This document shows, piece by piece, positions 25,718 through 34,083 of a DNA stretch of 64,000 nt. The translations under genes were made by a program, and so were the position numbers. The stretch is from NCBI RefSeq assembly GCF_004123295.1, contig NZ_SDMK01000002.1, positions 702,784 through 766,783 of the forward strand, written 5' to 3'. This DNA comes from Silvibacterium dinghuense. Lineage in GTDB: Bacteria > Acidobacteriota > Terriglobia > Terriglobales > Acidobacteriaceae. The notes under the pieces were generated by a model that worked only from the letters and a program-made list of their open reading frames with translations, searched no databases and had not been told where the DNA came from. Position 1 is the first letter of the stretch. The number at the start of each line of letters is the position of its first letter.

Positions 25718-25803
25718 CCCGCATATCCGTCCCGGTGGCATAGTATGGCTAACAAGCTCAGCATCATCTGAAGCCGTTTTTGTATCCGAGGAGAACCATT
25801 AAG

Positions 25804-26580
25804 GTGGCCACAAAAAGCAAAGCCCAGGCGGCTGCCCGCTACACGACACCGGCTCTGGAAAAGGGCCTCGATATCCTCGAGCTCTTCGCATCGACTTCCG
25901 AGGAGCTTACCAAGCGCGAGGTCGCACGCCGACTCGGCCGCAGCGTCTCCGAGATCTTCCGCATGCTCGTCTGCCTGGAGCAGCGCGGCTATCTTGCCCA
26001 GACGCCCGATGAAGATCGCCTCCGCCTCACGCTGAAGCTCTTCCGTCTCGCGCAGGAACATCCACCGGTCCGCCGCCTCACCGAAAAAGCGCTGCCTGTC
26101 ATGCACGAGCTCGCGCACCATACGAACCAGTCCTGCCATCTCGGTGTGCTCGACAGCTACGAGGTCATCATCGTCGCGCAGGTCGATGCTCCGACCAGCA
26201 CTGGTTTCTATGTCAAAGCGGGCTCACACGTCGACCTGATGGAGGCCGCCACCGGCCACGTCATCCTCTCGCACCAGCGGCCGGAGATGCGCCGCCGAGC
26301 GATCGACGCATGGAAGCATGCGAGCAACAGCCCCCTCCCCGACGACCTCGACGCGCACCTGCAGCGCATCCGGCGCCGCGGCTATGAAGAACGTCCCAGC
26401 TACCAGGTCGCGGGTGTCACCAACGTCAGCTACCCCATCCTCGATGCGCAGGGCTATGCCATCGCCGCGCTCACCGTGCCCTTCCTCAAGCGCGTGCACG
26501 ATGCCACCACTGTCCGCGACGTCCGCACCCACCTCGAAGAAGCCGCACGGCAACTATCCAAAGAAATCGGCGGCCTATAG
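25804..26580 (+). CDS. IclR family transcriptional regulator
   Basis: The N-terminal winged helix-turn-helix (LEKGLDILELF, TKREVARRLGRSVSEIFRML) is followed by the IclR effector domain (HELAHHTNQSCHLGVLDSYE, SYPILDAQGYAIAALTVPF). It probably controls the flanking sugar genes in response to a fucose-derived ligand. I chose the GTG at 25804: GAGGAG lies 10 bases upstream, and an upstream TTG (25780) has none. It is convergent with the mutarotase-dehydrogenase-fucosidase operon and lies 86 bases behind fucP. The stop codon lies inside a perfect 18-bp palindrome (26569-26586). Confidence 0.9.
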   Translation: MATKSKAQAAARYTTPALEKGLDILELFASTSEELTKREVARRLGRSVSEIFRMLVCLEQRGYLAQTPDEDRLRLTLKLFRLAQEHPPVRRLTEKALPVMHELAHHTNQSCHLGVLDSYEVIIVAQVDAPTSTGFYVKAGSHVDLMEAATGHVILSHQRPEMRRRAIDAWKHASNSPLPDDLDAHLQRIRRRGYEERPSYQVAGVTNVSYPILDAQGYAIAALTVPFLKRVHDATTVRDVRTHLEEAARQLSKEIGGL

Positions 26581-26586
26581 GCCGCC
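26569..26586. repeat. Perfect 18-bp palindrome across the iclR stop codon
   Basis: GGCGGCCTATAGGCCGCC is its own complement over 18 bases and contains the TAG stop. As RNA it would form a 7-bp GC hairpin with a 4-base loop. No T run follows, so it is at best a weak terminator or a transcript-end stabiliser. Confidence 0.6.
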
Positions 26587-26624
26587 GCGCATTTGTAACC
26601 ATTTCACTTCTAAATCCGGCTCTT

Positions 26625-26644
26625 CCACACCCTAATCGGTGTGG
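26625..26644. terminator. Short hairpin between convergent iclR and mutarotase genes
   Basis: CCACACC (26625-26631) pairs with GGTGTGG (26638-26644) around a 6-base loop. It overlaps the stop codon of the mutarotase gene. No clean T run follows on either strand. Confidence 0.45.
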
Positions 26645-26955
26645 AATACCTCTTCGAGCCCTGCCCACCATGCGCCCGACTCACGGTCTTCAAAGGGTTC
26701 CTGCATGGGATCCATCCACTTCCACCACTCCTGCGTCTTCGGACACTCTGCCATCTTCGCCATATCGGCAGCGTGATCCTCGCCGATGTACTCGTAGTAG
26801 GCAAACAGCACGCCGTTCCGCAGAAAGATGGTGTAATTCCGGATATTGCAATCGTGGATGGTCTTCAATACCTCCGGCCATACCGCGGCGTGAGCCTTCC
26901 GATACTCCGCTTCATGCTCCGGCCGCAGCCGGATGATCTGCCCGTAACGCTTCAT
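26632..26955 (-). CDS. L-rhamnose/L-fucose mutarotase family protein
   Basis: The 107-residue protein belongs to the rhamnose mutarotase family (ferredoxin-like fold): GQIIRLRPEHEAEYRKAHAA at the start, IFLRNGVLFAYYEYIGEDH in the middle and EWWKWMDPMQEP near the end, with His and Tyr residues in the family's usual positions. It interconverts the alpha and beta forms of a 6-deoxy-hexose. Members of this family occur in L-fucose pathways as well as rhamnose ones, and the linkage to a fucosidase and FucP here favours fucose. Its ATG overlaps the stop of the dehydrogenase gene by 4 bases. Confidence 0.85.
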   Translation of the reverse strand: MKRYGQIIRLRPEHEAEYRKAHAAVWPEVLKTIHDCNIRNYTIFLRNGVLFAYYEYIGEDHAADMAKMAECPKTQEWWKWMDPMQEPFEDRESGAWWAGLEEVFHTD

Positions 26956-28073
26956 TCCTTCTCCTCCGGCTGTACGGTGGCAATCTCCAGGCCGCCCCGA
27001 GCACTCGACTCGTAGAGCGCCTCAACCAGCCGCATGGTTTCATAACCGTCATCGTAATGGGTCGGCAGCGTCGCCACCGAGCCCTCTACGTACGCCTGCA
27101 GATGCCCCATGGTACCCATGAAGGCATCTGGGAAATTGTTGCCGCTTACCGGCAAATGCTGCCACTCAGCAGCCTCGTTGCCCCGCGGCGCATACTCCGC
27201 GGTATCGGGACGCCCCTTCGGATAATCGAGATTCAACCCCATCGAAATGCGCGCCGCACCCGCCGTCCCCTCCCACTGCACAAAGCTGTGCTGGTGCTCG
27301 GGACCGAACTGATGGCTGTGATTCGTCGCTACGAAAACACGCATCGATTCGCCGTAGTCGAGAATGGCCACGGTCTTTGTCGCCGCCAACTGCGCCGTCT
27401 GCGGACTCTTCACGGTCTTCGCCATCACCCGCAGCGGATTGCCCAGCCAGGAGCGAATCAGATCGAAGTAGTGAATGCTGTGATAAAGAATCTCGAGCCG
27501 CGGGGCAGTTGCGAGAAAGCTCCATAACTGCCACGGCGTGTACGTCCGCGTCTGCACTTCGAGGTCATGAATCTCGCCCAGCAGCCCGGCATCGTCCAGT
27601 TTGCGCACCGCAAGATTGTTCGGCGAATAGCGCAGAGAGAAGTTCACCGAAGCCGTCAGCCCCTTGTCCCGGCAGATCTGCCGGATCGCCGCTGCTTCGG
27701 CCAGCGTCTCTCCCATCGGCTTCTGCATCAGCACTGCAGAGCCATCCGGCAACTGCGGCAGAATCGCCGTCAGCTGCGAGGCAGGCACCGCTACGTCGAA
27801 GACCGCATCCGACGGCGCAAATTTGACCGCCTCGGCTACGGAACCGAATGAAGCTCCGATGCCGTGCTCTTTTGCGACAGAGGCTGCGCGCTCCGCAACC
27901 GTATCCATCATGCCAATCACCGGGAACCCGGCTTTTGTGTATGCAGGCAGGTGCGCCGCCTGCACAATCCCGCCTGCGCCAATCACCACAATTGGGTGCG
28001 GCTTGCGCGGCCGTGGCATCTCAATCGCCAAAGTATCCGGCAGTTTCTGTTTCTGATCCAACGTCATCTCCAC
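26952..28073 (-). CDS. Gfo/Idh/MocA family oxidoreductase
   Basis: The 373-residue protein has an N-terminal Rossmann fold (VVIGAGGIVQAAHLPAY), a variant of the family EKP motif (QKPMGETLAEA) and a C-terminal alpha/beta domain with HSIHYFDLIRSWLG, which carries the conserved histidine near the active site. These enzymes oxidise or reduce sugars with NAD(P). The position between an exported alpha-L-fucosidase and a mutarotase, with 4-base overlap to the latter, suggests L-fucose or a derivative as substrate; this is inference. The glutamate of EKP is Gln here, though the catalytic lysine is retained. Confidence 0.85.
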   Translation of the reverse strand: MEMTLDQKQKLPDTLAIEMPRPRKPHPIVVIGAGGIVQAAHLPAYTKAGFPVIGMMDTVAERAASVAKEHGIGASFGSVAEAVKFAPSDAVFDVAVPASQLTAILPQLPDGSAVLMQKPMGETLAEAAAIRQICRDKGLTASVNFSLRYSPNNLAVRKLDDAGLLGEIHDLEVQTRTYTPWQLWSFLATAPRLEILYHSIHYFDLIRSWLGNPLRVMAKTVKSPQTAQLAATKTVAILDYGESMRVFVATNHSHQFGPEHQHSFVQWEGTAGAARISMGLNLDYPKGRPDTAEYAPRGNEAAEWQHLPVSGNNFPDAFMGTMGHLQAYVEGSVATLPTHYDDGYETMRLVEALYESSARGGLEIATVQPEEKE

Positions 28074-28081
28074 ATTCCAGC

Positions 28082-29533
28082 CTACGCCGTCTCCAGCACC
28101 AGCACTGTTGCCACCGGATCAAGCGCCTTTCCCGGCAGCGTCACTTCGATGGCGCTGCCATCGTGCGTCACCTTCAGCGGCTTACGATCCGCCAGCAGAT
28201 AAGCGTCCGTCACTGAGCGGGGCACAGAGGCAAGCTGGAAGCTTTCGCCCGGCCATTCCAGCAGATGGATGTAGATCCGGTCCACCTTGGTCGTTGAGCG
28301 CCACTTCCACTCCGGAATAAACTTCGCGCTGCCGTCCTTCTCTTTCTCTGTCGTGGAAAAAGAGCCGGCCTCCGCACCGAAGAGCGTCGGCGTCGTGCCA
28401 TAAATCGACTCGCCGTTGACCTTCAGCCAGCGGCCCATCGCTTCCAGCCGTTCGAGTTCCGCCTCAGGGACTTCCCCCGTCGACTTCGGACCGATATTCA
28501 GCAGGTAATTGCCGCCCTTGCTGGCAATGTCGATCAGGTTGTGCAGCAGGGTCTCGGTACTCTTGAAGTTCGTATCGTCCGTCTTGTAGCCCCAGGTGCC
28601 GTTCATCGTCATGCACGACTCCCAGTCCTTGCCCGGATATCCATTCGCTGGAATGTACTGCTCCGGCGTCTCCGTATCGCCGCTGTAGCCGCCGCCCAGG
28701 CGGTTGTTCCAGATCAGTTTCGGATGCTGGTTCAGCACCTTCACCACTTCCCCTGCCAGCTCCGGTGTCATATCCGAGCTAGGAGTATCGAACCAGAGGA
28801 TCGCCGGAGCTTCGCCATAATTCGTCAGCAACTCCTGAATCTGCGGAATCGACTTGCGGTGCAGATAATCGGCAAAGCTGCCGTCCTGTGCCGGATCCCA
28901 GTGGTATGTCGGCGGCTTGTGATCGCCAGTCTGATACGCCGCTCCGCCGGGAGCGGTCCAGTCCTGATCCTGCGAGTAGTAAAAGCCCAGCTTCATGCCC
29001 TGCTTCCGGCACTCCGCCGCAAGCGCCTTGAGAGGGTCCTTCTTATACGGGGTCGCGTCGACGATGTTGAAAGGATCGGCCTTCGACGCAAACATGGCGA
29101 AGCCCTCATGGTGCTTCGCCGTGATCACGATGTACTTCATGCCCGCCGTCTTCGCCAGCGTCACCACGCGCTCCGCGCTGAACTCTGTCGGGTTGAACTG
29201 CGGGGCCAGCGCTTTGTAGTCCGCAACCGGAACGGAAGCATCGATCATGAGCCACTCTCCCGCGCCGGGCACTTCCTTTCCATTCCAGCGTCCTGCAGGA
29301 ATCGAATACAGTCCCCAGTGGATAAACATGCCGAAGCGCGCCTCGCGGAACCAGTGCATGCGTGCATCGCGCTCCGCTTTCGTCTCCGTATCCTGGATCG
29401 ACGGCACCGGATGCTTCTTCGTCGTGTCGATGTGGTCACCTTTCAACTGCGACCAGGCCTGCTTTCCACCGACCGCGACACCTGTCGCCGCCAGCACCAT
29501 GCCCTTTGAAAACCTTCGCCTCGACACTTTCAT
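28082..29533 (-). CDS. GH29 alpha-L-fucosidase with twin-arginine signal
   Basis: The 483-residue protein starts with a Tat-type signal (SRRRFSKGMVLAATGVAVGG), so it is probably exported folded. The GH29 catalytic barrel is recognised by RFGMFIHWGLYSIPAGRW, YIVITAKHHEGFAMF, LGFYYSQDQDW and APAILWFDTPSSD, where Asp249 is the likely nucleophile. It releases terminal L-fucose from glycans in the periplasm or outside. The start at 29533 has AGGAG 6 bases upstream; the frame stays open far beyond but into the divergent aroK gene. It heads a three-gene minus-strand operon with dehydrogenase and mutarotase, 8 bases apart from the former. Confidence 0.92.
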   Translation of the reverse strand: MKVSRRRFSKGMVLAATGVAVGGKQAWSQLKGDHIDTTKKHPVPSIQDTETKAERDARMHWFREARFGMFIHWGLYSIPAGRWNGKEVPGAGEWLMIDASVPVADYKALAPQFNPTEFSAERVVTLAKTAGMKYIVITAKHHEGFAMFASKADPFNIVDATPYKKDPLKALAAECRKQGMKLGFYYSQDQDWTAPGGAAYQTGDHKPPTYHWDPAQDGSFADYLHRKSIPQIQELLTNYGEAPAILWFDTPSSDMTPELAGEVVKVLNQHPKLIWNNRLGGGYSGDTETPEQYIPANGYPGKDWESCMTMNGTWGYKTDDTNFKSTETLLHNLIDIASKGGNYLLNIGPKSTGEVPEAELERLEAMGRWLKVNGESIYGTTPTLFGAEAGSFSTTEKEKDGSAKFIPEWKWRSTTKVDRIYIHLLEWPGESFQLASVPRSVTDAYLLADRKPLKVTHDGSAIEVTLPGKALDPVATVLVLETA

Positions 29534-29674
29534 GCGCTTCTCCTCTGCGTCGTCTACGCCACCGGTCCTGCCTGCGGCAACTCGGAACCACTGTATCATG
29601 AGCAAGATAGACGCTTCACAGGCGGAACGCGCCCATTCTCTCCGGCAACCGCTTCCCGCCCATCCCAACCTATA

Positions 29675-30268
29675 ATGACCAGCAGCAATATGTCCGCTAC
29701 TCCAGCTCCGCAACGCATCGTCCTCATCGGCTTCATGGGAGCCGGCAAGTCCACCACCGGCCGCCTGCTGGCCAGTGCCCTCGGCTGGCGTTTCGTCGAC
29801 TCTGACGATCTCATCGAGGCCCGCGTCGGACATACCATTGCCGAAATCTTCACGACGCAGGGAGAAGACGCATTCCGCGCCCTCGAGTCCGAAGTCATTC
29901 GCCAACAGTGCTGCGAGCAGCACCTCGTCCTTGCCCTGGGCGGAGGCGCAATCGAACACCCCTCTACGCGCGAACACCTGCACACATTGCCTGACACGCA
30001 CATCGTTTATCTCGAAGCTCCGCTCGACGTCATGGTGGCCCGCTGCCTGGAGCAGCCGGGAGCTGCCATCCGCCCGGTCCTCGCCGACCGAGTTCGCCTG
30101 GCCCATCGCTTCACCTCGCGTATCCCGCATTACCGCACCGCACATCTCACCGTCGCAACCGCTCATCTCACTCCGGAACAGGTTGTAGAACGCATCTTAG
30201 CGGCGCTGGGCGGAACACCGTTCGAACCGGCCCCCTCCGCCGCCGGGGAGAATCTACCCACACGATGA
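29675..30268 (+). CDS. aroK: Shikimate kinase
   Basis: It phosphorylates shikimate at the 3-hydroxyl with ATP, in the aromatic amino acid pathway. The 197-residue protein has Walker A GFMGAGKST (residues 19-27), the shikimate-binding DSDDLIE, the conserved arginine in FRALESEVI and the ALGGGAI motif, followed by a lid region with RPVLADR. A short extra N-terminus (MTSSNMSATPAP) precedes the fold; the internal ATG at 29690 is an alternative start. The end overlaps the AI-2E transporter gene by 4 bases (ATGA). Confidence 0.94.
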   Translation: MTSSNMSATPAPQRIVLIGFMGAGKSTTGRLLASALGWRFVDSDDLIEARVGHTIAEIFTTQGEDAFRALESEVIRQQCCEQHLVLALGGGAIEHPSTREHLHTLPDTHIVYLEAPLDVMVARCLEQPGAAIRPVLADRVRLAHRFTSRIPHYRTAHLTVATAHLTPEQVVERILAALGGTPFEPAPSAAGENLPTR

Positions 30269-31362
30269 ACATCCAGCGAGAAGCCGCTCTTGCGGCCCAG
30301 CGCGCGAATGAAACCAGCGCCCCCAGAATCCCTTCTCCCCGCGCGCATATCCTCTTTGCCTTCGGTGTCGCTCTCGCGCTTTACACTGCCTGGCATGTCC
30401 GCGAAGAACTTGTTCTGCTCTACGTCAGCGCGCTCTTCGCTGTGGTCCTCATGCCTGTCGTCCGCTTGATCACCGGTCTGCACATCGGACGCTGGTCACC
30501 GGGCCGCGGTTTGGCCATTCTGCTGCTGCTCATTGTCGTCGCCGGGGCGGCCACGCTCTTTTTCGCCTTCGCCCTGCCGCCGGTCATCCGCGACCTGCAT
30601 GAGTTCCTCCGCGAACTGCCCACGCGCGGACCGCAGCTGCTCGCACGGATTCGCAAGCTGCCTTTTGCCCAGCGCGTCGATGTGAATTCGCTCAACGCCA
30701 AGCTGCAGGATTTTGCCTCGAATTTTGCCACTTACCTCTTCTATTCCATCAAAAACTGGGCTGGAGCCCTCGCTCAGATCGTCACCGGCGTTATCCTGAC
30801 CATCTACTTCATGCTCGAAGGCGAGACCGCCTATCGCTGGCTGCTCTCGTTCTTCCCCGTCGAGCAGAGACAGCGCCTCGATACCACGCTGGCGCGGGCC
30901 GAGGTCAGGATGGGCAAGTGGCTCCTCGGCCAGGGACTCCTGATGCTCATCCTTGGAGTCTGCAGCACAGTCACCTACAGCCTGCTGCACATCCGCTACG
31001 CTTATGCGCTCGGAGTCCTCACCGGCCTGCTCAACATCATCCCGTTTGTCGGTGCGCTGATCTCCATCTGCCTGGCGATCCTGGTCGCAGCCATCGACTC
31101 CTGGGGGCATGTGATCGGAGTAGCCATCTTCTACGCCATTTACTCCCAGGTGGAAACTTCCGTTCTCACCCCGCGTATCATGCGCACCAGTGTCGATCTC
31201 GCCGGCCTCGCAGTCATTGTCGCCCTGCTCCTCGGCTCTGCTCTGGCTGGAGTCATTGGTGCCATGGTCGCCGTACCGACCGCCGTTCTTGTTGCCGTAC
31301 TGCTGAATGAATATGCCGTCAAGCCAGACGCCATCATCGAGACACCACAAACGCTGAAATAA
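30265..31362 (+). CDS. AI-2E family transporter (PerM-like permease)
   Basis: This 365-residue membrane protein has about eight hydrophobic segments and a charged soluble loop in the middle, and shows the C-terminal family patterns GLLNIIPFVGALISI and YSQVETSVLTPRIM. Members include TqsA, linked to autoinducer-2 export, and sodium/proton antiporters; most have no proven substrate. It overlaps aroK by 4 bases, which couples their translation but does not by itself imply a common pathway. Confidence 0.88.
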   Translation: MNIQREAALAAQRANETSAPRIPSPRAHILFAFGVALALYTAWHVREELVLLYVSALFAVVLMPVVRLITGLHIGRWSPGRGLAILLLLIVVAGAATLFFAFALPPVIRDLHEFLRELPTRGPQLLARIRKLPFAQRVDVNSLNAKLQDFASNFATYLFYSIKNWAGALAQIVTGVILTIYFMLEGETAYRWLLSFFPVEQRQRLDTTLARAEVRMGKWLLGQGLLMLILGVCSTVTYSLLHIRYAYALGVLTGLLNIIPFVGALISICLAILVAAIDSWGHVIGVAIFYAIYSQVETSVLTPRIMRTSVDLAGLAVIVALLLGSALAGVIGAMVAVPTAVLVAVLLNEYAVKPDAIIETPQTLK

Positions 31363-31420
31363 GAGCCGGACTGAACCTCCCACACCTCACCTCCACAGGC
31401 TCCGGAGCGGCTACGTTAAA

Positions 31421-32440
31421 ATGAGGAGTTGCCACCTCATGCCTCCTGCCTCCACCAGTCCCGTGATTGCTTCGCCTGACGTGAAGGCAGACGAGCCGGA
31501 GCCAGCTCCGGTCATGCGGCAGACGCGTGCTACCGCAGCCGGAGCCGCTGCCGCCCGTATCGCCGACTACCGCGAGCTGTTCAAGGATCGCGTCACCCTC
31601 ATGGTGATGCTCACCGCCTGGGCCGGCTTCTATCTCGCTTCCATGCGCTCGGGGATCAGCAGCGTGCAGCCTGGCCTCGTCGAAGCGCTGGTGGGCATCG
31701 GTCTCGTCTCTGCCGGGTCGGCAGCGCTGAATGAATGCATGGAGCGCCGTCACGACGCGAAGATGATCCGCACAGCGAATCGTCCTCTGCCTTCGGGACG
31801 CATCAGCCTTGCGCATGGCCTGCTGCTTGGCTTCGGAGCGGTCATCGCAGGCTCCGTCTGGCTCATCCATGCGACCAATTTCATCACCACCGTGCTCACG
31901 CTGAGCACCGCATTCAGCTATGTCGCCATCTATACGCCGCTCAAACGCTACACCAGCCTCGCCACCTTCATCGGAGCCTTCCCCGGCGCCATGGGCCCGC
32001 TGCTGGGCTGGACCGCGGTCCGCGGGGCCATCGAGTGGCCTGCGGTTTCGCTCTTTGCCATTCTCTTTGTCTGGCAGTTCCCTCACTTCATGGCGATTTC
32101 ATGGCTCTATCGCGAGGACTACGGCCGCGCCGGTATCCGCATGCTGCCCGTCGTCCAGCCCGACGGCTGGTCCACCGTACTGGAAGCCGTGACCTACGCC
32201 ATCCTGATGATCCCCGTCAGCCTCGCGCCGGTGTATCTGCATGTCGCAGGCCCGATCTATGGCGTCATCGCTACCATCCTCGGCATCGTTTACCTGGCCT
32301 ACACCATCCGCTTCGGACGCATCACCCGCGCCCGCTCACATACGGAATCGAAGATGTACGCCCGCGATCTGCTCAAGGTCAGCGTGATCTATCTTCCCCT
32401 GCTGCTCACCGCCCTCATGCTCAATGCGCGGGCCAAATAA
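31421..32440 (+). CDS. ctaB: Protoheme IX farnesyltransferase (heme O synthase)
   Basis: It attaches farnesyl to heme B, giving heme O for terminal oxidases, in the inner membrane. The UbiA-superfamily motifs are NECMERRHDAKMIRTANRPLP (first site) and FVWQFPHFMAISWLYREDYGRAGIRMLP (second site), the latter specific to CtaB/CyoE. About eight to nine membrane segments are present. The N-terminal 45 residues before DYRELFKDRVTLMV are Pro/Ala-rich and may be partly untranslated: ATG codons at 31421 and 31439 are both possible, with AGGAG 10 bases before the second. A DUF420 gene follows 17 bases downstream. Confidence 0.93.
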   Translation: MRSCHLMPPASTSPVIASPDVKADEPEPAPVMRQTRATAAGAAAARIADYRELFKDRVTLMVMLTAWAGFYLASMRSGISSVQPGLVEALVGIGLVSAGSAALNECMERRHDAKMIRTANRPLPSGRISLAHGLLLGFGAVIAGSVWLIHATNFITTVLTLSTAFSYVAIYTPLKRYTSLATFIGAFPGAMGPLLGWTAVRGAIEWPAVSLFAILFVWQFPHFMAISWLYREDYGRAGIRMLPVVQPDGWSTVLEAVTYAILMIPVSLAPVYLHVAGPIYGVIATILGIVYLAYTIRFGRITRARSHTESKMYARDLLKVSVIYLPLLLTALMLNARAK

Positions 32441-32457
32441 TTTCATGACGTCGGAGA

Positions 32458-33018
32458 ATGCCAGCCATGTCCACGGCCGTTGATCCTCGCCAGCCCGGAA
32501 CACCCGGCAGGACCATTGCCACCATCATCGCCGTCAGCGCCGCCGCCAGCGCATTCATCTGCTGGCTGGTTTATTTCCACGTGCCCGCGGATGCGGGGGG
32601 CGAACACTTCCGTTTCCTGCCTGCGGTCAATGCTGTACTGAATGCCCTCAGCACCGTGGCCCTGCTCTTTGGCTTCTATTACATCAAGCAGCACAAGATC
32701 CTCCAGCATCGCCGCTCCATGCTGACGGCGTTCTTTTTCTCCTCGATCTTTCTGGTCTCCTACCTGACCAATTTCGCTCTGCACGGCGAAACGAAGTTCA
32801 ACCGTCATAATCCGCTCTGGGGCTTCTACTGGAAGCTGCTGCTCTCGCATATCCTGCTCTCGGTCGTAGCGCTGCCCATCATTCTCATCACCTTCTTTTT
32901 CTCGCTCAGCGGACGCATTCCGGCTCATCGCCGCATTGCGCGCTGGACCTTCCCCATCTGGCTCTACGTCTCGATCACCGGCGTGCTCGTGTACGCCATG
33001 CAGGCTGCCTGCCGCTAA
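32458..33018 (+). CDS. DUF420 membrane protein, probable cytochrome oxidase assembly factor
   Basis: The 186-residue protein has five hydrophobic segments and the DUF420 pattern with conserved histidines (YYIKQHKILQHRRSML, NFALHGETKF, LLLSHILLSVVALP). DUF420 proteins (CtaM in Firmicutes) are needed for assembly of some heme-copper oxidases. Here it follows ctaB by 17 bases in the same direction, which supports that role. ATG codons at 32458 and 32467 are both possible starts. Confidence 0.82.
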   Translation: MPAMSTAVDPRQPGTPGRTIATIIAVSAAASAFICWLVYFHVPADAGGEHFRFLPAVNAVLNALSTVALLFGFYYIKQHKILQHRRSMLTAFFFSSIFLVSYLTNFALHGETKFNRHNPLWGFYWKLLLSHILLSVVALPIILITFFFSLSGRIPAHRRIARWTFPIWLYVSITGVLVYAMQAACR

Positions 33019-33038
33019 CGCGATTACCGAGGAGTCTT

Positions 33039-33401
33039 ATGTCGCACGCCGTCATGGAACAGGAACCCGAACGCCAGCCTGAGAGCCAGGCACAGGATGC
33101 TGTGCCGGCGCATATCTCGCTTGAGCGTCCGGGCGACCTCAATGACGACGGCACGCGTCAGCTCCTCCGCGCCGGAGCCGGTATTCTCGCCGTGGGAACC
33201 CTCGCCGCGCTGCTGACCGTCAGCATCCTGGGCGGCATCGGCCCGCAGGGACCGCACACCAACGCCGGGTGGCTTGCCCTGATGGTCGCGCTCATGTGCT
33301 GGCCCTTCGGCTCGCTCTGTTTCCTGCTCGGAGCCGCCAAGTGGCTCCGCAACCGCCACATTTCCAGCCAGGGCACTGGGCACGGCCGTAACCGGCGATA
33401 G
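33039..33401 (+). CDS. Small two-helix membrane protein of unknown function
   Basis: I do not recognise a family for this 120-residue protein. It has a hydrophilic, Gln/Glu-rich N-terminus of about 45 residues, two hydrophobic segments (LLRAGAGILAVGTLAALLTV and GWLALMVALMCWPFGSLCFL) and a basic tail. It follows the DUF420 gene by 20 bases with GAGGAG upstream of the ATG, so it is probably the last gene of the ctaB operon and may act in respiratory-chain assembly; that is inferred from position only. Confidence 0.6.
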   Translation: MSHAVMEQEPERQPESQAQDAVPAHISLERPGDLNDDGTRQLLRAGAGILAVGTLAALLTVSILGGIGPQGPHTNAGWLALMVALMCWPFGSLCFLLGAAKWLRNRHISSQGTGHGRNRR

Positions 33402-33504
33402 CGTTTCGGCTATCCCAATTCCCTCTCCCCTACGCCCTATTTGTTATCCTTCTCAAGATAGAAAGCGTCCTTCAGCGGCGCAGTGATTGGAGCTCATCGA
33501 CCCC

Positions 33505-34002
33505 ATGGCCAAGACAGTCAACAAAGTCATTCTCCTCGGCAACGTCGGCAAGGACCCGGAAATCCGCGCAACCGCGGGGGGATCCTTCGTCGCCAGCTTT
33601 TCGCTGGCCACCACCGACCGCAGCAAGGATCAGTCCGGCAACTGGACAGACCGCACCGAGTGGCACAACCTCGTCGCCTTCCAGCGCACCGCCGAGATCA
33701 TCCGCGACTACGTCAAGAAGGGCTCCAAGCTCTACGTCGAAGGCAAGATCCAGACCCGCTCCTGGGACGACAAGACCACCGGCGAGAAGAAGTACCGCAC
33801 CGAGATCATCGTGAACGACATCGCCCTGCTTTCCGGCCGCGGCGAAGGCGGCGAGGGCGGCGGCTACTCCAGCGGGAGCAGCTACGGCGGAAGCAGCAAC
33901 TACAACCGCGGCGGCGCTTCGAGCTACGACCAGCGCGGTCCCGGCGGCGCAGACGACCTCGTCAGCTCGACGGAAATCACCGACGACGATATCCCATTCT
34001 AG
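33505..34002 (+). CDS. ssb: Single-stranded DNA-binding protein
   Basis: It binds single-stranded DNA in replication and repair. The OB fold (NKVILLGNVGKDPEIRAT, SFSLATTDR, TEWHNLVAF, SKLYVEGKIQTRSW) occupies the first 110 residues. A Gly/Ser/Tyr-rich linker follows, and the protein ends in the acidic tip TDDDIPF, which recruits partner proteins. I start at 33505 (MAKTVNK); GGAG lies 12 bases upstream, somewhat far, and an earlier TTG at 33487 has no ribosome-binding site. A strong terminator follows. Confidence 0.95.
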   Translation: MAKTVNKVILLGNVGKDPEIRATAGGSFVASFSLATTDRSKDQSGNWTDRTEWHNLVAFQRTAEIIRDYVKKGSKLYVEGKIQTRSWDDKTTGEKKYRTEIIVNDIALLSGRGEGGEGGGYSSGSSYGGSSNYNRGGASSYDQRGPGGADDLVSSTEITDDDIPF

Positions 34003-34026
34003 TTTGAGCTTTCACGCAGGAACGAC

Positions 34027-34057
34027 AAACGGCGCAGCCTGAAGGCTGCGCCGTTTT
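34027..34057 (+). terminator. Rho-independent terminator after ssb
   Basis: AAACGGCGCAGCC (34027-34039) pairs with GGCTGCGCCGTTT (34044-34056), 13 bp with a 4-base loop, followed by TTTTCCT on the plus strand. It separates ssb from the convergent TIGR03435 gene. Confidence 0.85.
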
Positions 34058-34083
34058 CCTGCTCGAAACCCGGGCCGGCAGGG

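Noticed and set aside
29534-30166. Upstream extension of the fucosidase reading frame by about 210 codons
   Set aside because: It runs antisense through the well-supported shikimate kinase gene. The Tat signal and AGGAG at 29533 mark the true start.
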